This document shows, piece after piece, positions 1-8,900 of a DNA stretch of 25,455 nt (position 1 is its first letter; every line of letters starts with the position of its first letter). The notes below the pieces were generated by a model. That model was not told where the DNA came from. It saw nothing but the letters and a program-made list of their open reading frames with translations, and made no database searches. The DNA is from UBA2336 sp037443645 (GTDB lineage: Bacteria; Bacteroidota; Bacteroidia; Cytophagales; Cyclobacteriaceae): NCBI GenBank assembly GCA_037443645.1, contig JBBINY010000040.1, positions 1-25,455 on the forward strand, in the 5' to 3' direction. The position numbers were made by a program, and so were the translations under genes.

Positions 1-3000
1 CCCGCCTGGTTCTCACACGCTGCGTTCAGCCCCGCAATCACCGGGGTCGGGTTGGGATTTACAGTAATTGTAGTATTATCTGATGCCGTACCACCATTTC
101 CATCGGTTACGATTACCGTATAGACCGTAGTGACTACCGGTGAAGCGACCGGGTTTGCAATCGTTGTACCGCTTAGTCCGGTAGCAGGTGTCCATTCATA
201 CAAAAAAGGGCCATCTCCGGTTGGGGTTGCCAGAAGATTTGCACTTCCACCAGAACATATAGTCACTCCTCCTCCGGTGATGAGAACTGTTGGGTCAGCT
301 CCGGTGATTCCGGTGAAGGAAGAAATCTGACCAGAAGCAATACCTCCGGAAGCAGTCAGCGTATTAGATCCAAGGTTTCCAAATTTCACCCACGGATTGG
401 TTGTCGGATTGAAACTTCCGGTAAGGCGAGCAGCTTTGATGCTTGTTTCTATTCCGTTAATGTCAACTGGAGGATAGGTGGCCGTTACAGTCGCAACCGC
501 TCCGGTAATTGTCGTAGTAATGTTCCAATACCGGGTAAGGAAATGGGTGGTGCTGGCGTTGCTGGGATGTTTAATGTCCTGAACTGAAACGGCAACCTCA
601 GCCGGAAAACCGGAACCAGCCGTTACATTTATCGTAACCGGAGAATAATCCAGCGCTCCCGTGTTATCGCCTACAGGAAAGGTAAATGATCCGGTGGTGC
701 TATAAATCTTTTTCACTTCACTTCCACCCGTAGCAATGATCATCTTCGATGATGAGGGACCCACCACGGTTACCGATGCAGAAGAGCCCAAGGTGAGGTT
801 GAACCCGGCAAGATTAAGATTGCCTGAGTTCAGGGTAAGTACACCATTTACAGTAACATCGCCAGCCAGTTGTGCCTCTCCGGAAGACTGGTTGATGATA
901 AGGTTATTATACGTACCCGCTGTTACCAATTGACCGAAACCATAATACTCAACCGTTCCGGTATTAACTGCAAGGCCGTTTGAAACTCCTGAAAACCGAA
1001 GCGTACCTCCCGTATTGTCAATGGTTCCTCCTACTGCAAGGGTGAAACCTCCCACATCAAAGACAGCACTATTAACAAGGTTAGATGTAACGTTAACATT
1101 ACTGGAGGCATTCTTTTGCCCTGCACCCGAAAGCGACAAGTTAAAATAGGTTACACCTGCTACCGATTGAGGACTAGCACCATTATATAACACTGTTCCA
1201 TTGTTGTTATTAAATGTGCCACTGTTGGTCAGGCTTCCACCAATTGTTAATGTTCCAGACGTTGACGTAAACGAACCAGCATTAATTGCAAGGCTGTTAA
1301 GGGTAACGGAGTTGCTTCCCAGCACCAGTGATCCGGCACCAGCTTTTGTGAGATTTAAAGCCGGGGCATTCATTGTACCTCCAACCGTAAGTGTGTTGGC
1401 GCTTACCGTTACCTGGCGGTTGGCGCTAAGGGTAACTGTACCCGTGCCTAAGTTCAGATTCTGTGTGCCTGTAAACGTGAAATCGCCATTCCAGTTCTGA
1501 TTGTAATTAATGGTGGTTATGGCCCCTCCTGTTGTATTGTTAATGACTCCCCCGTTAATGGTAAATACACCGTTAATGTTTCCGAGTGCAGTGGCATTAT
1601 TAATGTTTAGAGTACCTGCGTTTAACGTTGTTCCGCCTGTGAATGAATTAGCACCAGTCAGCGTTAGTGCACCAGCACCTGATTTCGTTAAGCTGAAACC
1701 ACCGGAGATAACTCCGCGAACGGTAAGGTTACCTGCATTTGTTGTTACCTGCCTGTTGGCTGTTAGCGATACCGCACCCGTGCCGAGGTTGAGATTCTGC
1801 GAACCTATAAAAGTGAAGTCGCCAGCCCAGCTTTGAGGGTAATTACCGGTTATCAGCGCACCGCTTGTAGTATTGTCAATCGTTCCGCCATTAATAATAA
1901 AAGTTGAAGCCGTTGAACCCAATGCAGTTGCATTGTTGATGTTCAGCGTTCCTGCGGTAAGGGTTGTACCTGAGTAGGTATTGGCACCCGACAACGTAAG
2001 CGCTCCTGCTCCCAGCTTGGTGAGCCGGAATCCGCCTCCGGAAATAATACCGCCAACCGTTAAAACTCCACCGTTGGTTGTAACCTGGCGGTTGGCACTT
2101 AGGGATACAGCACCCGTTCCAAGATTAAGGTTTTGAGTTCCACCAAAAGTAAAATCGCCATTCCAATTCTGGGCATTATTTGTGGAAAGTGTTATTGCGC
2201 CTACGGTGGTGTTATCAATGGTGCCACCGGATATAATTAATGTTCCTGTTCCGATCGCTGAAGGGCTATTGATATTGAGCGTGCCAGCGGACAATGTAGT
2301 ATTGCCTGTGAAGGTGTTGGTTCCGCTAAGTGTTAACGAACCCGTGTTACTCTTCGTAAGCGATAATGAACCCGCTGTACCATCTTGAATGGTTCCTTCA
2401 AAAATGTTGGCTCCCGTGGAATTGACAGTGAACGTAGCCGCGCCCGCCAGACTCTTTTCAATTACCGGTGTGCCTATAAGTGCATTTGTATTTAACGAAG
2501 AAACGGTGACGTTTACACCATGCAACTGAAATCTTCCGGTACTATTCGCACCAAATGAGAGGGCACCTGTGTTAAGGGCGTTGGTATTACTAACCCGTAA
2601 TATTCCACCGTCAACAACTGCTCCTCCGGTAAATGTATTGGCAGCAGAAAGCAATAAGGATCCACCGCTGGTTTTTAGTATTCCACCGGTACCACTAATA
2701 ACCGATGTTACCGACAAATCCGGATCAGCCGCACCATCCTTTACAGCGAAGTCTCTAAGAAGTGTCCCCAGTGCTAAGGGTGCGCTGATGACAGCAGTAG
2801 TAGGATCACCGTTGGAATTAACGTCTCCGGCAAGTGTTAAAGTACCTGTGCCGGTTATGGTGGTGCCTGTAAGATTAAGTGTGCCTACACTGGTAACGTT
2901 GTTTACACCTAAGTTAAATACCCCGCTTTCAACATCCAGATTGCTGGTAACCGAAATGGCTGAAGCTAATGTAACGGTATTGTTGCCGCCACCGCCTGTA

Positions 3001-3461
3001 TTAATAATGTACAGGTTGGCAACGGTTGAGGGGAGCCCATCACCAACAGCCTGGTTGGCATTACCGATATACCCATAACTGGCGGACGTGCTGTACACCC
3101 TATTCGGAACAGAGCCCGTCATTTGAACACTACCCGACATCGCGGTGAGTGTAATACCACTTGGGGATCCGATCCTCAGGGTTGAACCGGCATTATTAAT
3201 AAANNNNNNNNNNNNNNNNNNNNNNNNNNNNNNNNNNNNNNNNNNNNNNNNNNNNNNNNNNNNNNNNNNNNNNNNNNNNNNNNNNNNNNNNNNNNNNNNN
3301 NNNTCTCCCCCGCCTACCGGTTGCCAGGTTTGGGCATTAACCAACACTGTAGAACTGAAGAAAAGAAGCAGGAGGATAATTACGGGCAAAAGTCCGATTT
3401 TAAGGCACTTGCCGGAATTAACCGTTATATGCGTATTGAACGGTCGTAAAAATCGGAGCAT
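1..3461 (-). CDS. Giant secreted adhesin-like protein with autotransporter-type beta-strand repeats and PKD-like domains (partial; contains gap)
   Basis: One minus-strand frame stays open from an ATG at 3461 to the left edge, on both sides of the N gap. The N-terminus is a long signal peptide: basic residues, then a hydrophobic core around residues 24-41 and a cleavage-like VNA|QTW after residue 43. After the gap come Gly/Asn/Thr-rich beta-helix repeats with motifs such as LTLSGANTFTG and GTLNINNATALG, the pattern of autotransporter-associated beta-strand repeats. At about 750-290 is a module with FPVGDN and YWNIT, and from about 275 down a PKD-like Ig domain (ICSGGS to VTDGNG), with a second one cut by the edge. 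Roughly 1150 codons are visible, counting the gap. A surface adhesin exported by type IX secretion is likely, but the C-terminal sorting domain lies outside the window, so that is inference. The gap length is nominal, so frame agreement across it proves nothing. Confidence 0.88.
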   Translation of the reverse strand, partial: MLRFLRPFNTHITVNSGKCLKIGLLPVIILLLLFFSSTVLVNAQTWQPVGGGXXXXXXXXXXXXXXXXXXXXXXXXXXXXXXXXXXFINNAGSTLRIGSPSGITLTAMSGSVQMTGSVPNRVYSTSASYGYIGNANQAVGDGLPSTVANLYIINTGGGGNNTVTLASAISVTSNLDVESGVFNLGVNNVTSVGTLNLTGTTITGTGTLTLAGDVNSNGDPTTAVISAPLALGTLLRDFAVKDGAADPDLSVTSVISGTGGILKTSGGSLLLSAANTFTGGAVVDGGILRVSNTNALNTGALSFGANSTGRFQLHGVNVTVSSLNTNALIGTPVIEKSLAGAATFTVNSTGANIFEGTIQDGTAGSLSLTKSNTGSLTLSGTNTFTGNTTLSAGTLNINSPSAIGTGTLIISGGTIDNTTVGAITLSTNNAQNWNGDFTFGGTQNLNLGTGAVSLSANRQVTTNGGVLTVGGIISGGGFRLTKLGAGALTLSGANTYSGTTLTAGTLNINNATALGSTASTFIINGGTIDNTTSGALITGNYPQSWAGDFTFIGSQNLNLGTGAVSLTANRQVTTNAGNLTVRGVISGGFSLTKSGAGALTLTGANSFTGGTTLNAGTLNINNATALGNINGVFTINGGVINNTTGGAITTINYNQNWNGDFTFTGTQNLNLGTGTVTLSANRQVTVSANTLTVGGTMNAPALNLTKAGAGSLVLGSNSVTLNSLAINAGSFTSTSGTLTIGGSLTNSGTFNNNNGTVLYNGASPQSVAGVTYFNLSLSGAGQKNASSNVNVTSNLVNSAVFDVGGFTLAVGGTIDNTGGTLRFSGVSNGLAVNTGTVEYYGFGQLVTAGTYNNLIINQSSGEAQLAGDVTVNGVLTLNSGNLNLAGFNLTLGSSASVTVVGPSSSKMIIATGGSEVKKIYSTTGSFTFPVGDNTGALDYSPVTINVTAGSGFPAEVAVSVQDIKHPSNASTTHFLTRYWNITTTITGAVATVTATYPPVDINGIETSIKAARLTGSFNPTTNPWVKFGNLGSNTLTASGGIASGQISSFTGITGADPTVLITGGGVTICSGGSANLLATPTGDGPFLYEWTPATGLSGTTIANPVASPVVTTVYTVIVTDGNGGTASDNTTITVNPNPTPVIAGLNAACENQA
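1312..2365 (-). repeat. Three tandem 336-nt (112-residue) repeats inside the adhesin gene
   Basis: The coding sequence for a GDFTF motif, following NWN or SWA, recurs with anchor positions near 1481, 1817 and 2153, an exact 336-nt spacing. Each unit also carries QNLNLGTG, SANRQV or TANRQV, an ISGG-like turn, LTLSGAN and LNINNATALG. The copies are diverged rather than identical. A fourth, more distant partial unit continues towards 2650. Period and frame are conserved, which fits stacked beta-helix coils. Confidence 0.8.
3204..3303. other. Assembly gap (100 N)
   Basis: Exactly 100 N bases, which looks like a scaffolding placeholder. It falls just after the signal-peptide segment of the adhesin, so an unknown amount of N-terminal adhesin sequence is missing. 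Confidence 0.97.
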
Positions 3462-3468
3462 AGAGGAA

Positions 3469-3480
3469 AGTTGGCCAACT
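3469..3480. promoter_or_regulatory. Perfect 12-bp palindrome just upstream of the adhesin start
   Basis: AGTTGGCCAACT is self-complementary over all 12 bases and ends 7 nt before the adhesin ATG at 3461. Its place in the leader suggests an operator or a small mRNA hairpin; no known regulator is recognised. Confidence 0.35.
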
Positions 3481-3506
3481 ATAGGTTTTGAATCGCATCT
3501 ACAGCC

Positions 3507-3537
3507 TAAAAGTAACCTTTTCAGGCCGAAAAACTAA
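3507..3537 (-). promoter_or_regulatory. Weak Bacteroidota-type promoter candidate for the adhesin gene
   Basis: On the minus strand TTAG (3537-3534), a 19-nt spacer and TACTTTTA (3514-3507) each differ by one base from TTTG and TAnnTTTG. It would give a leader of about 40 nt. The adhesin may instead be read from the upstream operon, since no terminator is visible between 3462 and 3568. Confidence 0.25.
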
Positions 3538-3568
3538 ATTTTAAGGATTGAAAGGCATCTCCATCTAC

Positions 3569-4816
3569 TTATTCGAAGTGCCCGTTCGGCTTGAGCTTTA
3601 TTAGGGCCAGTTTATCCTGATTGGTGAGATACATGGTACCTAAAACAAGGATGTCTCCGTTGGGTAGTTCTGCAACCGCTGCAGCCCGATCATCATTGGA
3701 AGCGCCTCCGAAAACTTCTTCGAACTCAAGGTCAAGGGCAGGGTTAACTCTAGCCAACCAGATGTCCCTCAACCCGTTGGTTCTTACTCTATTCCCGACA
3801 ATGAGAAACCGGTTAATGCCTGAAGCGCACGCAGAAACTCCCTCGAAGCCGGTGGAGTAGCTACGGGATGTTTCAACCAATGAAAAATCATTGATCAGTT
3901 TAGAGAGAAACACCGCTGGACTACCTGAAGAGTTCGTTGTGGTACCAATGGCCAGGTGAGTGCCTGAAGGAGAATTTGCGATCCATGTCATCCGCTCGCT
4001 GTTGGATCCCCCATCGAAAAACTGTGTCCGGTTGGTAACATTGGCGATCGTAACAACCTTATTAAACCAGTAGTTGTATTCGTAGGACGCAATGACATCC
4101 GGTTCACCCGGAAGAAGTTTATCCGTATAAGCAGCGAAATAATGTTCCGAGGGCGAAACTTCAAAATAGCGGATACCCATCACATCGCCTTCGCCACCAA
4201 AGTTAGTTGGCCATGTTGCTGATAATACCAGGTTGTCATCAAACCGGATGGAGAGCAGATCACTTAAGTCAGTAACAGCCATAACCCCATCATTAAACGC
4301 CTCTGGTGAGGTATTCCCGGTAACTATAAATCCGCCATCGAGGGTTGTAGTTACCGAATAGCCAAACTGACTCTGCCAAACATCGTATTCAACGCTGTCC
4401 TGGGCATTTCCATTCTGGTCAACGATAACCAGCTTTACCAAGGTACTGTCACCAACAGGCTTTTGGGTATTGGTAAGCACCACGTAGTTGCCGGCATACT
4501 GGCCGGCCGGAATAAATTCGATATCGCGTGGGTTTTCTGAGTTTGATCCGAACTTTCTTTGCCAAAGTACATTGCCATCGGGGTCAACTTTTGCAAGAAA
4601 TATGCGCTTTACCTGCAATGCAGTTTGTGTGTACCCCAATAGCACCATGGTGCCATCGCTGTTCACCAGTATATCCCTGGCTTCCTGATTTCCGTCTTCA
4701 CCGTAATACCGGATGAAATATTCTTTAAATAAAGGATCAACGCTTCCTCCCGTATCACAGGAAAAAAGCATAACCACAAGCGCCATTACCCCAATTCTAC
4801 TCCTCTTTATTTTCAT
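3569..4816 (-). CDS. Lipoprotein with beta-propeller-like repeats, unknown function
   Basis: A 415-residue protein starting at ATG 4816, MKIKRSRIG. This start gives a proper type II signal peptide: basic n-region, a hydrophobic segment and the lipobox LFSC with Cys20. The frame stays open upstream to 4984, but only as overlap with the neighbouring barrel gene. The mature part has repeated strands such as VDPDGNVLWQRKF, TLDGGFIVTGNT and LPNGDILVLGT, spaced as in beta-propellers of the kind found in Bacteroidota surface or periplasmic lipoproteins. It overlaps the barrel gene by 20 nt, which implies translational coupling. It is probably anchored in the outer membrane, facing the periplasm or the surface. 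No catalytic motif was seen. I do not recognise a named family. Confidence 0.82.
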   Translation of the reverse strand: MKIKRSRIGVMALVVMLFSCDTGGSVDPLFKEYFIRYYGEDGNQEARDILVNSDGTMVLLGYTQTALQVKRIFLAKVDPDGNVLWQRKFGSNSENPRDIEFIPAGQYAGNYVVLTNTQKPVGDSTLVKLVIVDQNGNAQDSVEYDVWQSQFGYSVTTTLDGGFIVTGNTSPEAFNDGVMAVTDLSDLLSIRFDDNLVLSATWPTNFGGEGDVMGIRYFEVSPSEHYFAAYTDKLLPGEPDVIASYEYNYWFNKVVTIANVTNRTQFFDGGSNSERMTWIANSPSGTHLAIGTTTNSSGSPAVFLSKLINDFSLVETSRSYSTGFEGVSACASGINRFLIVGNRVRTNGLRDIWLARVNPALDLEFEEVFGGASNDDRAAAVAELPNGDILVLGTMYLTNQDKLALIKLKPNGHFE

Positions 4817-5927
4817 TCCCTGTTTTTTTAACCGACTTAAGTACAGATTTCGTTTTGGCCTTTTTGAGTTTCCGCGCTTTGTAAAAGGGATGGTAGTATC
4901 CAATTGAGACAGATAGGTTATCCAATCGGAAATAATCGTCAACATGACCAAATTCCTGCATCGAGATGCCGCTAAACGGTGCACGCACCAGGTTATTCAG
5001 GCCGAATCCATAGCGTACCTCGGCAAACAGATATTGTAGTTTCCATTTGTACTTTACTGCCCCACCCACCAAAAATGCAGTGTTGAGCCGGTTCCGCTGC
5101 GGAATAAAATCTACGGATGGATTTGATGCGGTAACGGTTGTGAGTGTACCATCAGTGAGATTATTATTAAAAATCTGAATGTCACCCTTGTCGCTCAACA
5201 GGTAACCAACCGAAATCCCTGCAAACACCTGAGGCCGGATATTCCTTACCTGTGATTTACGGAACCTGTCAAATGAATACTTTACCATAACCGGTACAGT
5301 AACCCAGGTCATTTTATCATAAAACTCCTGGCGGTCGCGCCCAAATACATTGAAGCGCTCACGTTTATATGGCGAAAAGGCATAACCCAATTCGGTAGAA
5401 AGGGCCAGGTGTTCATTGTAATTCCAGTCAACTCCAAATGCAAACTGAAAACCAGGCTTAAGCGTGTACCGTGTATCGATAGGCACTGGCCCTGATGAAG
5501 GCTCAATGGTATGAATAACCCGAACAGGTGAAACATTTGAGCCTATTCTTAAATACATCGAAAAAATTGGTGAGGCCGTGAATTTCTTACTCAGGTAAAC
5601 CACATCAATCGGGTCTACGGCAGGGTCAGTGGCAAATTCGGGGTTTGCTTTCAGAACCTGAATGTAGCTGTTCTCAGCCGCGAGGGGGTCATCCATTAAC
5701 AGGTAAGTCTGGGTAAGCAACAGGTAGGCGCGTTGCAGTTGCTCTCGGGTGAATCCATCCCGAATGCAATCCGCCAACATACCAGGCACTCCATAAAACC
5801 GGCCGGAATTAAACTCATCATTAGCCCCATTCAGGGTTTGCTCACAGGTTGTTTCCTGCGCCAGCAACTTTCCAACAGCAAGTATGATGATTACCGTTGC
5901 CCAAAATATAGAACGTAACCCGCCCAT
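4797..5927 (-). CDS. Secreted TPR-like plus outer-membrane beta-barrel protein (PorT-like fold)
   Basis: 376 residues. Residues 1-24 form a Sec signal peptide ending KLLA|QETT. Residues 25-115 are helical and TPR-like, with CEQTLNGANDEFNSGRFYGV, an LLTQTYLLMDDPLAAE helix pair and LKANPEF. From about 120 to 350 alternating aromatic and hydrophobic strands (RIGSNVSP, FGVDWNYNEHLALSTELGYA, VPVMVKYSF, LSVSIGYYHPFYK) resemble the outer-membrane barrel family that includes PorT. The barrel is followed by a Lys-rich tail of about 26 residues, which is unusual because barrels normally end on the last strand. It starts 5 nt after the STAND gene stop and overlaps the lipoprotein gene. A periplasmic TPR domain on a barrel suggests docking with another envelope protein; that role is inference. 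Confidence 0.82.
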   Translation of the reverse strand: MGGLRSIFWATVIIILAVGKLLAQETTCEQTLNGANDEFNSGRFYGVPGMLADCIRDGFTREQLQRAYLLLTQTYLLMDDPLAAENSYIQVLKANPEFATDPAVDPIDVVYLSKKFTASPIFSMYLRIGSNVSPVRVIHTIEPSSGPVPIDTRYTLKPGFQFAFGVDWNYNEHLALSTELGYAFSPYKRERFNVFGRDRQEFYDKMTWVTVPVMVKYSFDRFRKSQVRNIRPQVFAGISVGYLLSDKGDIQIFNNNLTDGTLTTVTASNPSVDFIPQRNRLNTAFLVGGAVKYKWKLQYLFAEVRYGFGLNNLVRAPFSGISMQEFGHVDDYFRLDNLSVSIGYYHPFYKARKLKKAKTKSVLKSVKKTGNENKEE

Positions 5928-5932
5928 GTATA

Positions 5933-8900
5933 CTATTGATAATCTTTTATAAGAAGGTTTACGCAGGTGTTTTCATAATCAATATCGCTCCCCACGTAGG
6001 TTTTCCATTCTTCTGCTGTCATGTTGCGCGACATTTTCGGACAAATCTGGCTGGCCAGGAACTTTGGATCGGTAGGCCAAATACGAACTTCAGATTCATG
6101 GCATGCGGCTATCAGGTAATCGCTGCCCCGTGCAAAGGCAATATCCCAAACGAAGCCATTGTTATTTTCCATCACAACCGGAAGGTCCTCCGGGTTATCG
6201 AGCACCCACATTTGTACCCGCTTGTCAGCTCCGGCACTGGCAAGCAATTTTCCGTCTGGTGAAAATTCAACATCATAAACACCAGCTTTATGCCCGCTAA
6301 ACTGGCGTTCGTCTTTTCGCGATGCCAGGTCATAGAGTTTTACCAACCCGCGCTTATCGGTAATTTCAAATGTTCCATATGCCAATCTTTTTCCATCGGG
6401 ACTAAACTGAACTGAAAGAATCTGAACGCCCGGTAACTCCAGCAGCTTTTCAACCCTACCGCTTTGGATATCAATGAGAACCAATTGGCCTGACCACGCT
6501 GCACCGGCCAGTGTAAGGCCATCCGGACTAACCGAAAGTGCTTTAACTTCAAACGGCAGTGAGGCAATGGTTCTGGTTTTGCCGGTCCGGTGGTCAACCC
6601 ATGTGATCACACGGCTTGCCTTGGCGGCAACAAATCCTGAATTATCAGGAAGGAAAGCGAGGGCATTTGTTGACCCACCAAGTCCTTTAACAACAAGCGG
6701 TTTCTGGGATTTACTTTGAAGGTCATATACCTGAATTGCTGCGGAGTCGGTGCCATTTGCCAGGTAGCGCTCATCCTCACTTAATGCGATTACGCGGTTG
6801 GGAAATGCGTTTTCAAATCCTGTCGGCACGGTGGTTTGGTTCTCATAGTTGCCTGAAAAGATACGTCCATCGGCTGCGGCCGCGTAAAACGTGGCCGACC
6901 GTGAAGAAACAGCAATTGAATTGATGCGGTTGCGGGCTGGTCCCGGCACCCTAACAGCATTAAAGCTTGAGCCGCTGAACAACTTCATGGCATGGTACAA
7001 CCCGTTATAGATGTATGGATCATATTTTTTTCCTCCAAATCGCGAATTAAAATGATACGCTTGCATGATCTGTGCCCCGGCCAGATCATGGTCGTCATCT
7101 TCCTGAAATGATGTGCCGGCAAGTTTTTGTGCCACAGCCAGCATGTACAGCCGGTTGGCACGATCGAAGTTTTGATTAGCCCGTTCGGTTTCGCTCTCTG
7201 CAATAATCCGTTGTATCCGCTCCTTCTCTCCTGCAGCAATGGCAAGTTCTTCCTGTTCTTCGGCTCTGCGCAACGCAGCGATTGCGATATTTCGCTGACG
7301 GGTAGCCTCCTGAAGGGCCTGTTTTAAATTTTCATTTGCCTGTATGGCTTCTTCCCTGGCTTTATAGGCCAGTTCAGTAGCAGCTTCAGCTTCCAGTTGC
7401 TTCTGTTCGGCAAGGGTTCGCTGCTGAGCTGCTTCCTTTTCGCGTGCTTCGGCCAATCGGGTTTGATTGTCGGCCTCCACTTTCTGGATATACGCAAACA
7501 CCAGGAATAACAAAGCAATCACTGCGGCAACTCCAAGGATTACAGCCGTAGTTCTTGCCCTGCGCAACATCCGTTTTTGCTGCAACTCCTGGTTTTTGAG
7601 TTCAGCTTCGTATGTAATACGGCTGGTGTCCAGGAAAACAATGGCGCGTTCAAACGCCTCATCGTAGCGTTGCGCCCACTCGCGTGTCGGTCGCTGTTTC
7701 TTTTGCCAGTTAAGGGCCAACTGAAGATCAGGCGGTCGCCAAAGACCTGTGCGACCAATCTGGTACATGGCGGCTGCATCCGAAAGCCGCTTGTACATCT
7801 GTGCCGATTCGAATTCTTCGTCAACCCATGCGTTTAGCCGTGTCCAGATGCGCATTAAACTCTCGTGCGACAGTTCAATTATGGACTCGCTGTTTAGTGT
7901 TACGGTGTGTGGCGGCATGAGGAATGATCTGCCTGGTTTTCGAAAATGCTCCACCACAGCAATCATTTCTTCATCATCGGCATCTGCGAGGCGGGCGATC
8001 AAGCTAAGTTTGCCGGGCCTTCGCATGCCACGGCTTTCAGCGCTTTTTTCTGTTATGTTTTTGAAGAGTACTTCGGCAATCTCCTTTTCTCTGGGGGAAA
8101 GTTCTTCCAGCACTTCGTTAGCATGTTGTGAAAGTGCTTGCTCAATTCTTCCAATGGCATTATAGTGGCGCAGGTCCATCGGTTCGCCTGGCTCGCGGTT
8201 GTTGATCCAGTAGTCCCAAGTACGCATTAATGCATGCTGCAGAATTGGCAACTGATCCTGGTTTTTGCCCATATCATTGAGCAGCTTCTTCACCAGGCGC
8301 TGAGAAATTTTACCACCGGCAACAGCCACAGGTCCTTCAATGGCCAGTTTTTTCTGCTCGCGGGTCATTTGAGGAACCAGGTAATTGCTGGTGTTGACCA
8401 CCTGGGTAAGGCCCGGATACGCTGCACATTTTGCAATGAAGTCCGAACGCATTGTTACCGCAACGTAGATGGGTGTTTCCGGTTGATGGATAGCGTGGAG
8501 AATCAGGTTTATATAGGCCTGAGTCTCGTTTTCGGTTTCATTGGCGGGTAACGAATCGTGGTAACGAAACAGTTCTTCAAACTGATCGAGCATGAAGAAG
8601 ACATTGTCTTGCCGGAAGGTTTGAAGAAAGCGTGAAATTTCGGCAAGGCCGTGTGGCCCGCTTCGTAAAACCGAGAGAATAATCGATCGGTAAATGGGCA
8701 CATCTTCTTGCCGGATGCGCTTGTGTTGAACCATGTATTGAACAACCGATTCAGCCAGGTTTTCAATAGGCGATGCGCCCGGTCGGGTGATGATAACATG
8801 CCAGTGAGGGCTTGAATGGGAAACAAAGCCCCCGTAAAGAACCGGAACTAGTCCGCACGACATTAACGAGGATTTTCCACTTCCGGAATAACCCATTACA

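Noticed and set aside
1312..2365. The regular repeats as a CRISPR array
   Set aside because: Units are 336 nt, diverged, in frame and coding; there are no short identical repeats with unique spacers.
130..3078. Series of plus-strand ORFs rich in Val, Pro and Leu (e.g. 1201-1500, 1510-1836, 2569-3078)
   Set aside because: All lie in one shadow frame opposite the adhesin gene; their repetitive composition is the complement of its repeats.
3145..3537. Plus-strand ORF of 130 codons spanning the N gap
   Set aside because: A third of it is N, and it is antisense to the adhesin signal-peptide region, which makes better sense as protein.
4817..4984. N-terminal extension of the lipoprotein ORF to an ATG at 4984
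   Set aside because: It would remove the signal peptide from the N-terminus and lies wholly inside the barrel gene; the ATG at 4816 gives a perfect lipobox.
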